This document shows, one piece after another, positions 16,276 through 23,770 of a stretch of 64,000 nucleotides of DNA. This DNA is from Amycolatopsis mediterranei (GTDB lineage Bacteria; Actinomycetota; Actinomycetes; Mycobacteriales; Pseudonocardiaceae). Position numbers and translations under genes: made by a program. The DNA is taken from contig NZ_CP100416.1 of assembly GCF_026017845.1 (NCBI RefSeq), positions 6,866,326 to 6,930,325 on the forward strand, given 5' to 3'. Under the pieces are notes generated by a model, which ran no database searches, was not told the origin of the DNA, and worked only from the letters and a program-made list of their open reading frames with translations. Each line of letters starts with the position of its first letter. Position 1 is the stretch's first letter.

Positions 16276-17025
16276 TTAAGCGGCGGTCCAACCGCCGTCG
16301 AGCGGGATGGAGGCCCCGGTGATGTGGCCGGCGTGCGGGGAGCACAGCCACACCACCAGGGAAGCGACGTCCTCGGGTTCGATGAGCTTCTTGATCGCGG
16401 CCCGCTTGAGGAGGACCTCGGCGACGACGTCCTCACGCGGGATGTCGTGCTCGGCGGCCTGGGCGTCGATCTGCCCGTCGACCAGCGGAGTGCGGACGTA
16501 CCCGGGGTTCACGCAATTGCTCGTGACGCCGTGTTCGGCGCCTTCCAGGGCGGCGACCTTCGACAGGCCTTCTAGGCCGTGTTTGGCAGCGACGTAAGCG
16601 GCTTTGAAGGCGGAGGCGCGCAGCCCGTGGACGCTCGACATGTTGACGATCCGGCCCCACCCCCGGGCGTACATCGCGGGGAGGGTGTGCCGGATGAGCA
16701 GGAAAGGAGCGGTGACCATCAGGGCCTGGATCCGCGTGAAGACCTCGGGCGGGAAGTCTTCGAGGGGCGCGACGTGCTGGATCCCGGCGTTGTTGACCAG
16801 GACGTCGACTTCGGCGGGCAGGGCATCGATCGAGGTGGGGTCGGTGAGGTCGGCGACGTGCGCCCAGCCGCCCACCTCGGAGGCGACGGCCTCGGTGCGG
16901 TGTTCGTCGATGTCGACGACGTGCACCTTCGCCCCGGCCGCGGCGAGAGCGCGGACGCAGGCGAGGCCGATGCCGCTCGCACCGCCGGTGACGAGGGCGG
17001 TGCGCCCGTCCAGATCGCTGGTCAT
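16276..17025 (-). CDS. bdhA: 3-hydroxybutyrate dehydrogenase (SDR family)
   Basis: A 249-residue short-chain dehydrogenase. It has the NAD-binding GGASGIG (14-20), NNAG at about 78-81, catalytic Ser131 in MSSVHG, and Tyr144-x3-Lys148 in AAYVAAKHG. The sequence around these (SSVHGLRAS...KAAYVAAKHGLEGLSK, NCVNPGYVRTPLV and VVWLCSPHAGHITGASIPLDGGWTAA) is typical of D-3-hydroxybutyrate dehydrogenase, which oxidises D-3-hydroxybutyrate to acetoacetate with NAD+ in the cytoplasm. It is first in an operon with the symporter and PucR regulator and links to the PHB esterases 6-9 kb away. Confidence 0.9.
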   Translation of the reverse strand: MTSDLDGRTALVTGGASGIGLACVRALAAAGAKVHVVDIDEHRTEAVASEVGGWAHVADLTDPTSIDALPAEVDVLVNNAGIQHVAPLEDFPPEVFTRIQALMVTAPFLLIRHTLPAMYARGWGRIVNMSSVHGLRASAFKAAYVAAKHGLEGLSKVAALEGAEHGVTSNCVNPGYVRTPLVDGQIDAQAAEHDIPREDVVAEVLLKRAAIKKLIEPEDVASLVVWLCSPHAGHITGASIPLDGGWTAA

Positions 17026-17074
17026 GGAGGGGAACGGTAAGCGTGACCCCGGTCGCTAGCTATGTGCGCGAGGA

Positions 17075-17263
17075 CTACATCTGGGGAAGATCCAGTGTGT
17101 TCGGCCGACACAATGCGGAGAGTAAGGCGCCCCACGATCGGGTGGAGATTTCGAGGGTGCCGCCGGAGCGGTCCTTGGTGTCGCGGATTTTTGCCGCAGG
17201 TCCGAGCGCCACTTCGACGCACTTGTCTTGAGTCGCGCTGTAGCTGGACTTCCGCCAGGTCAT
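17075..17263 (-). CDS. DUF397 protein, partner of XRE/DUF5753 regulator
   Basis: A 62-residue DUF397 protein with the family start TWRKSSYSATQDKCVEVAL and the RDTKDRSGGTLEIS segment. Such proteins are nearly always encoded next to a DUF5753 helix-turn-helix protein in actinomycetes, where characterised pairs influence development and behave like regulator/antagonist pairs. Here the ATG overlaps the regulator stop by 4 bp (17260-17263). The exact role of this pair is unknown. Confidence 0.88.
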   Translation of the reverse strand: MTWRKSSYSATQDKCVEVALGPAAKIRDTKDRSGGTLEISTRSWGALLSALCRPNTLDLPQM

Positions 17264-18105
17264 GCTGCCTCTCCCAAGTCGGCGATCACCTCCCGGATGA
17301 ACTCGCCGCTCTCGTGCTCGTCCATCGCCGAGGCCGCCATGGTCTTCGCCGCCGCGCGGTAACTGGCCACCTGATCAGCATCGTAGAGGTAGGCGCTCGC
17401 CCGGTAGAGCTCCACGAAAACAATCGCCGGGAGGGCCTCGAACTCGAGCACACCGAAATTGTGGGTGATCGCCTGCGCACTAGCCCGCACCGGGAGCACC
17501 TGAAGCCGGATATTCCGCCGCATCGAAACGTGCAGCAGGTGCTGAAGCTGCTCCGCCATCACCGGCACACCGCCGACCTCGGCCCGCAGAGCGCCCTCGC
17601 CCACCACCACGTGGTAGTCGAGCGGGTGGTATCTCGCCAGCACTTCCCGCCGCGCCATCCGCGCATGCACGATCCGCTCGATCTGATCAGGCTGCTCCTG
17701 GCCGCTCAGCAAGGCCCGGATGTAGTCCGGGGTCTGGAAAAGTCCCGGGATCACCGCGGGCTCCCAATCGAAGATCGCCGTTGCCGCGCGCTCGTGCTCG
17801 GCATAGCTCGAAACACTCGGCGCCACACCGGGCACCCTCTTCTCCAGCCAGCTCGGCTCGTGGGCCGAGCGAGCCAGGTCCAGCAACCTCGCCCGCTCCC
17901 CCGGCTCCACGACGAGCGCCCCCATCAGCAGCGCCACCTGTTCCACCTTGGGAATCCGCTTGCCGTACTCCCAGTTGGACAGCTCCTGCGCATGCACGCC
18001 GATCTTCCGGGCCAGTTGCCGCACGCCGAGATTCCGCGCTTCCCGGCAGGTGCGCAGCCCGAACCCGAGCGCTCTCGCCCGGGGTGTCGCGAAGGGTGTC
18101 GCCAT
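17260..18105 (-). CDS. XRE-type helix-turn-helix regulator with DUF5753 domain
   Basis: A 281-residue protein. Residues about 15-75 form an XRE helix-turn-helix (LRTCREARNLGVRQLARKIGVHAQELSNWEYGKRIPKVEQVALL). Residues about 95-275 are the DUF5753 domain (EPAVIPGLFQTPDYIRALL ... YLYDADQVASYR), shared with many Streptomyces and Amycolatopsis regulators. It forms an operon with the DUF397 gene. Closely similar pairs occur in dozens per genome, so a specific target cannot be assigned. Confidence 0.9.
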   Translation of the reverse strand: MATPFATPRARALGFGLRTCREARNLGVRQLARKIGVHAQELSNWEYGKRIPKVEQVALLMGALVVEPGERARLLDLARSAHEPSWLEKRVPGVAPSVSSYAEHERAATAIFDWEPAVIPGLFQTPDYIRALLSGQEQPDQIERIVHARMARREVLARYHPLDYHVVVGEGALRAEVGGVPVMAEQLQHLLHVSMRRNIRLQVLPVRASAQAITHNFGVLEFEALPAIVFVELYRASAYLYDADQVASYRAAAKTMAASAMDEHESGEFIREVIADLGEAA

Positions 18106-18191
18106 GACCGCATTCTGTCATCGGGGTCCGACATTTCCCTTCGCCGTCCGTCGGCTGGTGTCGCGGATCCGCGTCAGGTTCGCTGCTGGTC

Positions 18192-18632
18192 ATGGACCCG
18201 GACCACGCCCTTCTGACCCGTCTTCGCGACCTCGCCGAAACGCTCCCCGGCGACCTCGCCTGGCTGACCGGCCCGCCCCTGCGCGCGGACGGCCTGCGCG
18301 ACCTCGGCGAGCGCCTCAGCTGCCTCGGCGCCGACCTGATCAGCCGCGCGGGCGTGCTCGACGAGATCGCCGCCGCGCGGCTGCCCGCCCACGGCTGGAT
18401 CCCCGAGTGCGGGCCGGAGCCGCGGCGCCGGCTGTCCCACTACGTCGGCCGCGGCGAGGTGCGGCTCGGCCTGATCTACTTCGCGAGCTGCGGCGCGGGG
18501 TGCTTCCCCTTCTACGGCACCGATCCGGCGGGCCGGACCGAGCGGCACGAGCGGTGCGAAAAGTGCGTCAAGGAGGCGTACCGGCTCATGAGCGTTCCGC
18601 CAGCACCGCGAGATAGTGCACGTTCGTCATGA
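18192..18632 (+). CDS. Hypothetical cysteine-containing protein
   Basis: A 146-residue protein of no recognised family. The N-terminal half is helical (LLTRLRDLAETLPGDLAWL, LRDLGERLSCLGADLI); the C-terminal part has CGAGCFPFYG and CEKCVKEAY, a pair of two-cysteine groups that could bind a metal. Codon bias supports coding until about residue 130. The last 47 bp overlap the convergent VOC gene, so the true end is somewhat odd but both frames stay open. The start ATG lacks a strong ribosome site and could be leaderless. Confidence 0.55.
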   Translation: MDPDHALLTRLRDLAETLPGDLAWLTGPPLRADGLRDLGERLSCLGADLISRAGVLDEIAAARLPAHGWIPECGPEPRRRLSHYVGRGEVRLGLIYFASCGAGCFPFYGTDPAGRTERHERCEKCVKEAYRLMSVPPAPRDSARSS

Positions 18633-18978
18633 TCCCGAGGACGTTGCCGAACGGGTCGACGACCGAGGCCGTCACGAACCCGGGCCCGCGTTCGATGATC
18701 GGCTCGTACTCCTTCGCGCCCAGCTCCAGGAGGCGCGCGAACGTCGCTTCGAGGTTGTCGACGTGCCAGCGGACGATCTCGCCGCCCGGTTCGGCGTGCG
18801 TGAACGGGGCGTACTTGCGGTCGATGATGCCGAGTTCGTGCCGGTAGTCGCCGATGCGGAACTCGGAGTACCCGGGGACGTCGAAGTACGGCTCGACCCC
18901 CAGGAACTCCGCGTACCAGGCCTTCGCGGCCTCGAGGTCCTCGGCGTAGTACGTCACGGTGGCCATTCCTCGCAGCAT
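18586..18978 (-). CDS. VOC-family (glyoxalase/bleomycin resistance-like) protein
   Basis: A 130-residue protein with the two beta-alpha-beta-beta-beta modules of the vicinal oxygen chelate superfamily. The first module has TVTYYAEDLEAAKAWYAEFLGVEPYF and the second ends FVTASVVDPFGNVLGIMTN, with Asp-Pro-x-Gly-Asn typical of the family. Function (dioxygenase, isomerase or antibiotic binding) cannot be told. ATG 18978 is preached by GAGGAG 8 bases upstream. It is divergent from the WYL regulator at 19076, which may control it. Confidence 0.85.
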   Translation of the reverse strand: MLRGMATVTYYAEDLEAAKAWYAEFLGVEPYFDVPGYSEFRIGDYRHELGIIDRKYAPFTHAEPGGEIVRWHVDNLEATFARLLELGAKEYEPIIERGPGFVTASVVDPFGNVLGIMTNVHYLAVLAERS

Positions 18979-19075
18979 GTCCGGCTCCTCTGAAGCGCCT
19001 CGTTCGAGCTTGTGGAGTCAGCATGCGGAGCAAAAGTGCTCATCGAGTGACCACTTTGTTTGCGAGACTGCTCCC

Positions 19076-20014
19076 ATGCGCGCCGACCGCCTCGTGGCCA
19101 CCCTCCTGCTGATGCAGACGCGCGGCCGCGTCACGGCCGCCGAACTGGCGGCGGAGCTGGAGATCTCCGTCGCCACCGCACGCCGTGACCTCGAAGCCCT
19201 CTCGGCGGCCGGGGTGCCCGTCTACCCCCAGCCGGGCCGCGGCGGCGGCTGGCAGCTCGTCGGCGGCGCGCGCACCGATCTCTCCGGCCTGAGCGCCCGC
19301 GAGGCGCAGGCGCTCTTCCTGCTGGCCGGTCCGGCCGCGGCGGGCGCTCCCGAGGTCAAATCGGCGCTGCGGAAGCTGATGGGCGCCCTGCCCGGCACGT
19401 TCCGGGCGGACGCCGAGGCGGCGGCGGAGGCGGTCGTCGTCGACCAGGCCGGCTGGGGCGAGCGCCCGAAGGACCGGCCGCCGATGGTCTCGCTGCTGCG
19501 GGACGCCGTCATCGCCCGTCGCCGGGTCCGGCTCGCGTACGCCGGGCGCGAGAAGTCCGAGCGGCTCGTGGATCCGTGGGGCCTGGTCGACAAGGACGAC
19601 GTCTGGTACCTGGTCGCGGGGACGGCGAAGGGCCGCCGCACCTTCCGCGTCGACCGGATCGTCTCGGCCACTCCGACCGACGAGCCCGCGGACCGGCCGT
19701 CGGACTTCGAGCTGGCGGCGGTCTGGCAGGAGGTCGTCGAAGAGATGGAGAAGCGCCGCTCACTGCTGAGTGCGGACGTGGTGCTCGGCCGCCGGCACTT
19801 CGGGGTGCTCCAGGACCGGTTCGGACGGCACTGCGAGCTGGTCGCCGAGCTGCCCGGGGAGCGGGTCCGCGCGCGGGTGGCCGCGCCGGCGCCGGTCATG
19901 ATCGCGCAGGAGCTGGCCGGGTGGGGCGCACTGGTCGAGGTCGAGGGCCCGGCGTCGGTGCAGGCGGAACTGGCCCGGCTCGGTGCGGAGCTGGTCGCGC
20001 GCTATCGGACGTGA
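19076..20014 (+). CDS. WYL-domain transcriptional regulator (HTH_11 type)
   Basis: A 312-residue regulator. The N-terminal winged helix spans residues 1-60 (RLVATLLLMQTRGRVTAAELAAELEISVATARRDLEAL), the middle contains the WYL domain (VDPWGLVDKDDVWYLVAGTAKGRRTFRVDRI, about 165-200), and a C-terminal WCX-like extension follows. This architecture is that of YafY/DeoR-like and PafB/PafC-type proteins, but it is single and not next to proteasome genes. The gene is divergent from the VOC gene with 97 bp between them, a typical arrangement for control of that neighbour. Confidence 0.88.
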   Translation: MRADRLVATLLLMQTRGRVTAAELAAELEISVATARRDLEALSAAGVPVYPQPGRGGGWQLVGGARTDLSGLSAREAQALFLLAGPAAAGAPEVKSALRKLMGALPGTFRADAEAAAEAVVVDQAGWGERPKDRPPMVSLLRDAVIARRRVRLAYAGREKSERLVDPWGLVDKDDVWYLVAGTAKGRRTFRVDRIVSATPTDEPADRPSDFELAAVWQEVVEEMEKRRSLLSADVVLGRRHFGVLQDRFGRHCELVAELPGERVRARVAAPAPVMIAQELAGWGALVEVEGPASVQAELARLGAELVARYRT

Positions 20015-20141
20015 TCGCTGCCCGTTATGACACCGGATGTCGCAAACGTGCCGTCCAGCCTCACTACCTCCCGAAAGGCACTTGCACACTTTCCGGACCT
20101 TGCACGTCGATCATGTCGAACGGCCGTGATCACCCCTCAGC

Positions 20142-20170
20142 TTGGTGAACGCCGTTCATCGGTCTACAAT
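20142..20170 (+). promoter_or_regulatory. Candidate sigma-70-type promoter with operator-like palindrome
   Basis: In the 298-bp gap before the SRPBCC-ligase gene, TTGGTG (20142-20147) and TACAAT (20165-20170) are spaced by 17 bases. A perfect palindrome TGAACG-C-CGTTCA (20146-20158) overlaps the -35 and spacer, and a second one ACACTC-G-GAGTGT lies at 20186-20198, just downstream. Such placement suits a repressor. No binding protein is evident; the WYL regulator upstream is a candidate. Confidence 0.55.
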
Positions 20171-20312
20171 GGACGGCAGCGGAGCACACTCGGAGTGTCC
20201 GTTACCGGCCGGTATCTGGCCGTTCGGAGTATCCCTGATCACCCGTTTGCTGCTATTGTGACGCCTCCGTGACCTGAACGTGCGTTCGGCGACACCTCGG
20301 TGAGGGCAGACA

Positions 20313-22379
20313 ATGCGTGACGATGTGGTCGAGGCGAGTGCCGTGGTCGGACACCCGCCCGACGTGGTGTGGCAGATCGTCGGATCGCCGGAGTGGTACT
20401 CGCGGTTCGTGCCGGAGATCAGCTGGTGCGAGATCCAGGAGCCGGCCGGGCGCGGGCGCGGCCCGAAGGCCGTGGTCCGGATCGTCCCGGCGCGGGGACC
20501 GATGCTCGAGACGCAGATGCAGGCCGTCGTCTACCGGCCGGGCGAGCACGTCGTGTGGTGCGGCGTCCCCGACGAGGGCACCTGGGTCTCCCTGGAGCTG
20601 AGACCGCTGGCCGGTGGCCAGACCGAGCTGTTCGTGCGGATGATGCTGCCGCCGTCGTACCTGGAACTGGTGTCGACGATCAAGAAGGACGTCCGCGCCC
20701 TCGCCCGGCGCCTCGACCTGCACCTGGCCGGGGAGCACGACCCCGGCACCGAGAGCGAGACCAACAAGGCCACCAAGCTGCGCACCACGAGCATCCTGCT
20801 GCGCGCCGGGGTGGTCAGCGCCGGGCGGCCGGACAAAGTCGCGCGCCAGCTGAACTCCCTCGCGCAGTGGGGCGCCACGGTCGCGGGCGGCTACCAGGCC
20901 GCGGCGGCCCGCGTCCCGGACGAGCTCGCCCTGCACGACGAACGCAGCGTCCGCACCTTCCGCCAGGTCCAGGAGCGCAGCGACCGGCTCGCCAACGCGC
21001 TGAGCGAACTCGGCGTCGTCGAACGCGACCGGATCGCGCTGATGTGCCGCAACCACGCCGCGATGATCGAGTCGTTCGTCGCGGCCAGCAAGCTCGGTGC
21101 CGACGTCATCCTGCTGAACACCGGCCTGTCCGCCGCCTCGGTCAAGGACGTGCTCGCCGAGCACCAGCCCTCCGCCGTGCTGGCCGACGACGAGTTCGCC
21201 CAGACGATCGCGAACGTGCCGGGCGACTTCGCGCGGATCAGCACCTGGCCGGACGCCGACGCCGGCTACCCCACCGTCGACGAGCTGATCCACGCCGCAC
21301 CCGCCGACCGCCCGAAGCCGGTCGAGCGGCCCGGCCGGCTGATCGTGCTCACCTCCGGCACCACCGGGACGCCGAAGGGCGCGCGGCGCCCCACGCCGAA
21401 GGGGCTGGGTACCGCCGCGGCGATCCTCGACCGGATCCCGCTGCGCTCCGGCGACCGGCTGCTCGTGGCCGCGCCGCTGTTCCACACATGGGGCCTCGCC
21501 GCGATGCAGATCGGGATGGCGCTGCGGGCGTCGCTCGCGCTGATCCGCAAGTTCGACGCCGAAGAGACGTTGCGGACGATCGCCGAGCAGAAGTGCGACG
21601 CGCTGTTCGCCGTGCCGATCATGCTGCAGCGGATCATGGACCTGCCCGAGCGGATCCGCGCGCGCTACGACCTGTCGTCGCTGCGGATCGTGGCCAGCAG
21701 CGGCTCGGCGATGTCCGGGCCGTTCGTGACGTCGTTCATGGACACCTTCGGCGACGTCCTCTACAACTTCTACGGCTCGACCGAGGTGTCCTGGGCCAGC
21801 ATCGCCGACCCGGCCGACCTGCGCGCGGCACCGACGACGGCCGGCCGCTGCCCGCTCGGCACGCGGCTGGCGATCCTGGACGAGGACCGCAAGCCGGTGC
21901 CGCCGGGCGGCGAGGGCCAGATCTTCGTCGGCAACGACATGCTGTTCGAGGGCTACACGAGCGGAACGGACCCGGCTCGCGCGGCGGACATGATGGCCAG
22001 CGGCGACGTCGGCTACCTCGACGCGGCGGGCCGCCTGTTCGTCACCGGCCGGGCCGACGAAATGATCGTCTCGGGCGGCGAGAACGTGTTTCCCCGCCCG
22101 GTGGAAGAGGCGCTGGTGGCGCTCCCGGGCGTGCACGACGCGGCGGTGGTCGGCGTGGCGGACGCGGAGTGGGGCCAGCGCTTGGCGGCGTACGTCGTCC
22201 CGCGCCGGGGTGCGTCGCTGCACGCGGAGGACATCCGCCAGTACATCCACCACCGCCTGGCTCGCTTCGCGGTGCCGCGGGACGTGTATTTCGTCCCGGA
22301 CCTGCCCCGCAACGCGACGGGCAAGATCCTCAAGCGCCTCCTCCACGACGACACCTGGCCGGCGACCAGCGAATACTGA
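20313..22379 (+). CDS. SRPBCC domain fused to acyl-CoA synthetase (AMP-binding enzyme)
   Basis: A 688-residue two-domain protein. Residues about 1-145 are a START/polyketide-cyclase-like SRPBCC fold (VVGHPPDVVWQIVGSPEWYSRFVPEI ... GGQTELFVRMMLPPSYLE) that usually binds a hydrophobic ligand. Residues about 175-685 are an ANL-superfamily ligase: LTSGTTGTPKG P-loop, FYGSTEVSW, GDVGYLDAAGRLFVTGRADEMIVSGGENVFP and the catalytic Lys in NATGKILKR. It should activate a carboxylic acid to acyl-AMP/CoA. The fused domain might present or sequester a lipid-like acid; that is inference. A lone gene behind its own promoter, with a palindromic repeat after the stop. Confidence 0.88.
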   Translation: MRDDVVEASAVVGHPPDVVWQIVGSPEWYSRFVPEISWCEIQEPAGRGRGPKAVVRIVPARGPMLETQMQAVVYRPGEHVVWCGVPDEGTWVSLELRPLAGGQTELFVRMMLPPSYLELVSTIKKDVRALARRLDLHLAGEHDPGTESETNKATKLRTTSILLRAGVVSAGRPDKVARQLNSLAQWGATVAGGYQAAAARVPDELALHDERSVRTFRQVQERSDRLANALSELGVVERDRIALMCRNHAAMIESFVAASKLGADVILLNTGLSAASVKDVLAEHQPSAVLADDEFAQTIANVPGDFARISTWPDADAGYPTVDELIHAAPADRPKPVERPGRLIVLTSGTTGTPKGARRPTPKGLGTAAAILDRIPLRSGDRLLVAAPLFHTWGLAAMQIGMALRASLALIRKFDAEETLRTIAEQKCDALFAVPIMLQRIMDLPERIRARYDLSSLRIVASSGSAMSGPFVTSFMDTFGDVLYNFYGSTEVSWASIADPADLRAAPTTAGRCPLGTRLAILDEDRKPVPPGGEGQIFVGNDMLFEGYTSGTDPARAADMMASGDVGYLDAAGRLFVTGRADEMIVSGGENVFPRPVEEALVALPGVHDAAVVGVADAEWGQRLAAYVVPRRGASLHAEDIRQYIHHRLARFAVPRDVYFVPDLPRNATGKILKRLLHDDTWPATSEY

Positions 22380-22397
22380 CCGCGGCGGTCGCCTCAA

Positions 22398-22483
22398 GCG
22401 CCCCAATGTGGCCTTGGTTGCGTTCAACGCACCCAATGTGGCCTTCGGTGCGTTCAACGCACCGAAGGCCACATTGGGGCGCT
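22398..22483. repeat. Tandem and palindromic repeat in a convergent gap
   Basis: Two 30-bp tandem units (22402-22431 and 22432-22461) begin CCCAATGTGGCCTT and end GCGTTCAACGCA, differing at only a few positions. The second unit is the left part of an almost uninterrupted palindrome: 22433-22454 pairs perfectly with 22456-22477 around a single central base. The outer flank AGCGCCCCAATGTGG also pairs with the right end up to 22483. It lies between the ends of the ligase and GyrI-like genes and could terminate both. Confidence 0.85.
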
Positions 22484-22507
22484 GGCGACCGGCCAACGAG
22501 CGGCGAT

Positions 22508-23107
22508 CTAGCCGACCGGCTGGCGCAGCACCGTCCGCAGCTTCGCGGGCTCCACCCGTCTCGGATCACCGAGGTACACCTCGTGGTGCAAGCCGGTCGG
22601 CTTCAGGCCTTGCGCCGCAAGGTATTCGTCGTGCAGGCGGGCCAGCAGCGGACCTTCGTCGTCGTACGACCCGATGTGCAGCGCCTGCGCACAGCGGCCC
22701 TCGTGCAGCTTCTCCAACCGCACCGGCGCCTCGAGTTTCTTCTTGCGCCGCACCGTTTCCCGGGCCTCCTCGACGGCGTCTTCGCCGATCCACTCCGGTT
22801 GCGCGATGAGCATGGTCCACTGCCAGGAATCCTTGGCGCGCACGGTGAAAGCCGCGTAGTCCTCGGCCCACCACAGGCCCTCCAACGGGCCCACGACGAA
22901 GTCCTCACCGCGCTGCTTCGCCACCATTTTGATCGTGTAGGCGAAGCCGTAGAGCGCTTCGACGGCTTTCCGGTAGCTCTCCGCCGTGTTCGGGTTGCCG
23001 CGGCCGTCGATCGCGAGGAACCGCTGTTCGGGGACGTCCACCAGGGCCCAGTCGGTGTTCTTGGGCGCGTAGAGCTGCTTCAGGTCCTTCTTGACGTCGT
23101 AGGGCAT
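22508..23107 (-). CDS. GyrI-like small-molecule-binding domain protein
   Basis: A 199-residue protein of the GyrI-like/SOUL ligand-binding superfamily. It opens with DVKKDLKQLYAPKNTDWALVDVPEQRFLAIDGRGNPN and ends with a second half carrying HEGRCAQALHIGSYDDEGPLLARLHDEYLAAQGL and HHEVYLGDPRR, all typical. Members bind hydrophobic compounds or hydrolyse epoxy-type toxins. ATG 23107 overlaps the stop of the padR-like gene by one base (TGATG), so the regulator and this protein are co-translated; the regulator likely responds to a compound handled by this protein. Confidence 0.85.
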   Translation of the reverse strand: MPYDVKKDLKQLYAPKNTDWALVDVPEQRFLAIDGRGNPNTAESYRKAVEALYGFAYTIKMVAKQRGEDFVVGPLEGLWWAEDYAAFTVRAKDSWQWTMLIAQPEWIGEDAVEEARETVRRKKKLEAPVRLEKLHEGRCAQALHIGSYDDEGPLLARLHDEYLAAQGLKPTGLHHEVYLGDPRRVEPAKLRTVLRQPVG

Positions 23108-23616
23108 CAGGTCATTCCTTCCAGCCACCGGGCTTCCGCCTCGAGTTGGGCGATGGAGTAGTCGAAGATCGCGCGGACGAACGGCGGGGCGTGTTCCTGG
23201 GCCGCGGCCGCGCGGCGGACCTCGGCCAGCCGCTCTTTTACGGCTTCCGCGCGCCGGGCCAGCGCGGCCGCAAGGCGTTCGGGCGGCACGGCCGGGCTGT
23301 TCGCCAGGCCGACGAGCACCGGCGGGTGCACCGGGCGCAGCTCCGCGACGGCGGCTTCGGCGGCCGCCGCGCACGCTTTGCGGCCCGCTTCGGTGGCCGT
23401 GAACGTCTTTTTGGCCTTGGGGTGCGGGCGTTCGCCCGCGACCTCGGCGACCAGGCCTTTCTCGCGGAGTTTCCCCAGGACGTAGTAGATCGAGCTGAAG
23501 CCGAGGGCCGTCCAGTCGCGCATGCCGCGCTCCGAGACGACTTCGTCCAGCTCGTAGCCGTGCCTCGGCCGCTCGACCACCAGGCCGAGCACCGTCAGTT
23601 CCGCGTCGGTCAGCAC
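23107..23616 (-). CDS. PadR-family transcriptional regulator
   Basis: A 169-residue regulator with the PadR winged helix in residues 1-75 (ELTVLGLVVERPRHGYELDEVV ... SSIYYVLGKLREKGLV) and a helical C-terminal dimerisation part (PPFVRAIFDYSIAQLEAEARWLEGM). PadR proteins repress their own operon and detoxification genes. A perfect TCTAG-CA-CTAGA site lies 9-20 bases upstream of the GTG start, consistent with autorepression. Confidence 0.9.
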   Translation of the reverse strand: MLTDAELTVLGLVVERPRHGYELDEVVSERGMRDWTALGFSSIYYVLGKLREKGLVAEVAGERPHPKAKKTFTATEAGRKACAAAAEAAVAELRPVHPPVLVGLANSPAVPPERLAAALARRAEAVKERLAEVRRAAAAQEHAPPFVRAIFDYSIAQLEAEARWLEGMT

Positions 23617-23624
23617 GCTCTTAC

Positions 23625-23636
23625 TCTAGCACTAGA
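23625..23636 (-). promoter_or_regulatory. Candidate PadR autoregulatory operator
   Basis: TCTAG-CA-CTAGA is a palindrome with 5-bp arms in an A/T-rich island (ACTCTAGCACTAGAATACT), directly before the start of the padR-like gene at 23616. The position would block initiation of a short-leader transcript. Binding by the PadR protein is inferred. Confidence 0.5.
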
Positions 23637-23667
23637 ATACTCGCGTTCCGGAAATTGTCGGTGACAT

Positions 23668-23711
23668 CTGGGGCTTCGCCCCAGGTCGGGGGCTCCGCCA
23701 CCCGAGCCCCC
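23668..23711. repeat. Two consecutive GC hairpins between divergent genes
   Basis: Hairpin 1 is CTGGGGC-TTC-GCCCCAG (23668-23684). Hairpin 2 is GGGGGCTC, an 8-base loop, and GAGCCCCC (23688-23711), followed by AAAAAA. The GGGCTCCGCCACCC block recurs near 9980, so this looks like a dispersed intergenic element of high-G+C actinomycetes. In this divergent position it may insulate the two transcripts. Confidence 0.6.
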
Positions 23712-23718
23712 CAAAAAA

Positions 23719-23740
23719 TGTCGGTGGGTGCTGGCATGCT
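23719..23740 (+). promoter_or_regulatory. Candidate RecA-independent DNA-damage (PafBC-type) promoter
   Basis: TGTCGGTG, 8 bases, then CATGCT matches tTGTCRGTG-N8-TAnnnT, the mycobacterial RecA-independent damage promoter, except for the first base of each element. It lies 30 bases before the GTG of the SWIM gene, the head of the MoxR/VWA operon. A second TTGTCGGTG at 23655-23663 lacks a -10. Confidence 0.5.
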
Positions 23741-23770
23741 TCAGCAAGGACCGGAAAGCGAGGGAGCACA

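Noticed and set aside
10048..16575. Very long plus-strand open frames (over 1000 codons each) opposite the cyclodehydratase, PucR and symporter genes
   Set aside because: Their products are low-complexity Arg/Gly/Pro/His-rich and mirror the codon bias of the minus-strand genes, so they are shadows.
20253..23161. Long open frames on both strands overlapping the SRPBCC-ligase gene
   Set aside because: Compositionally biased shadow translations without any domain; the 688-residue ligase explains the region.
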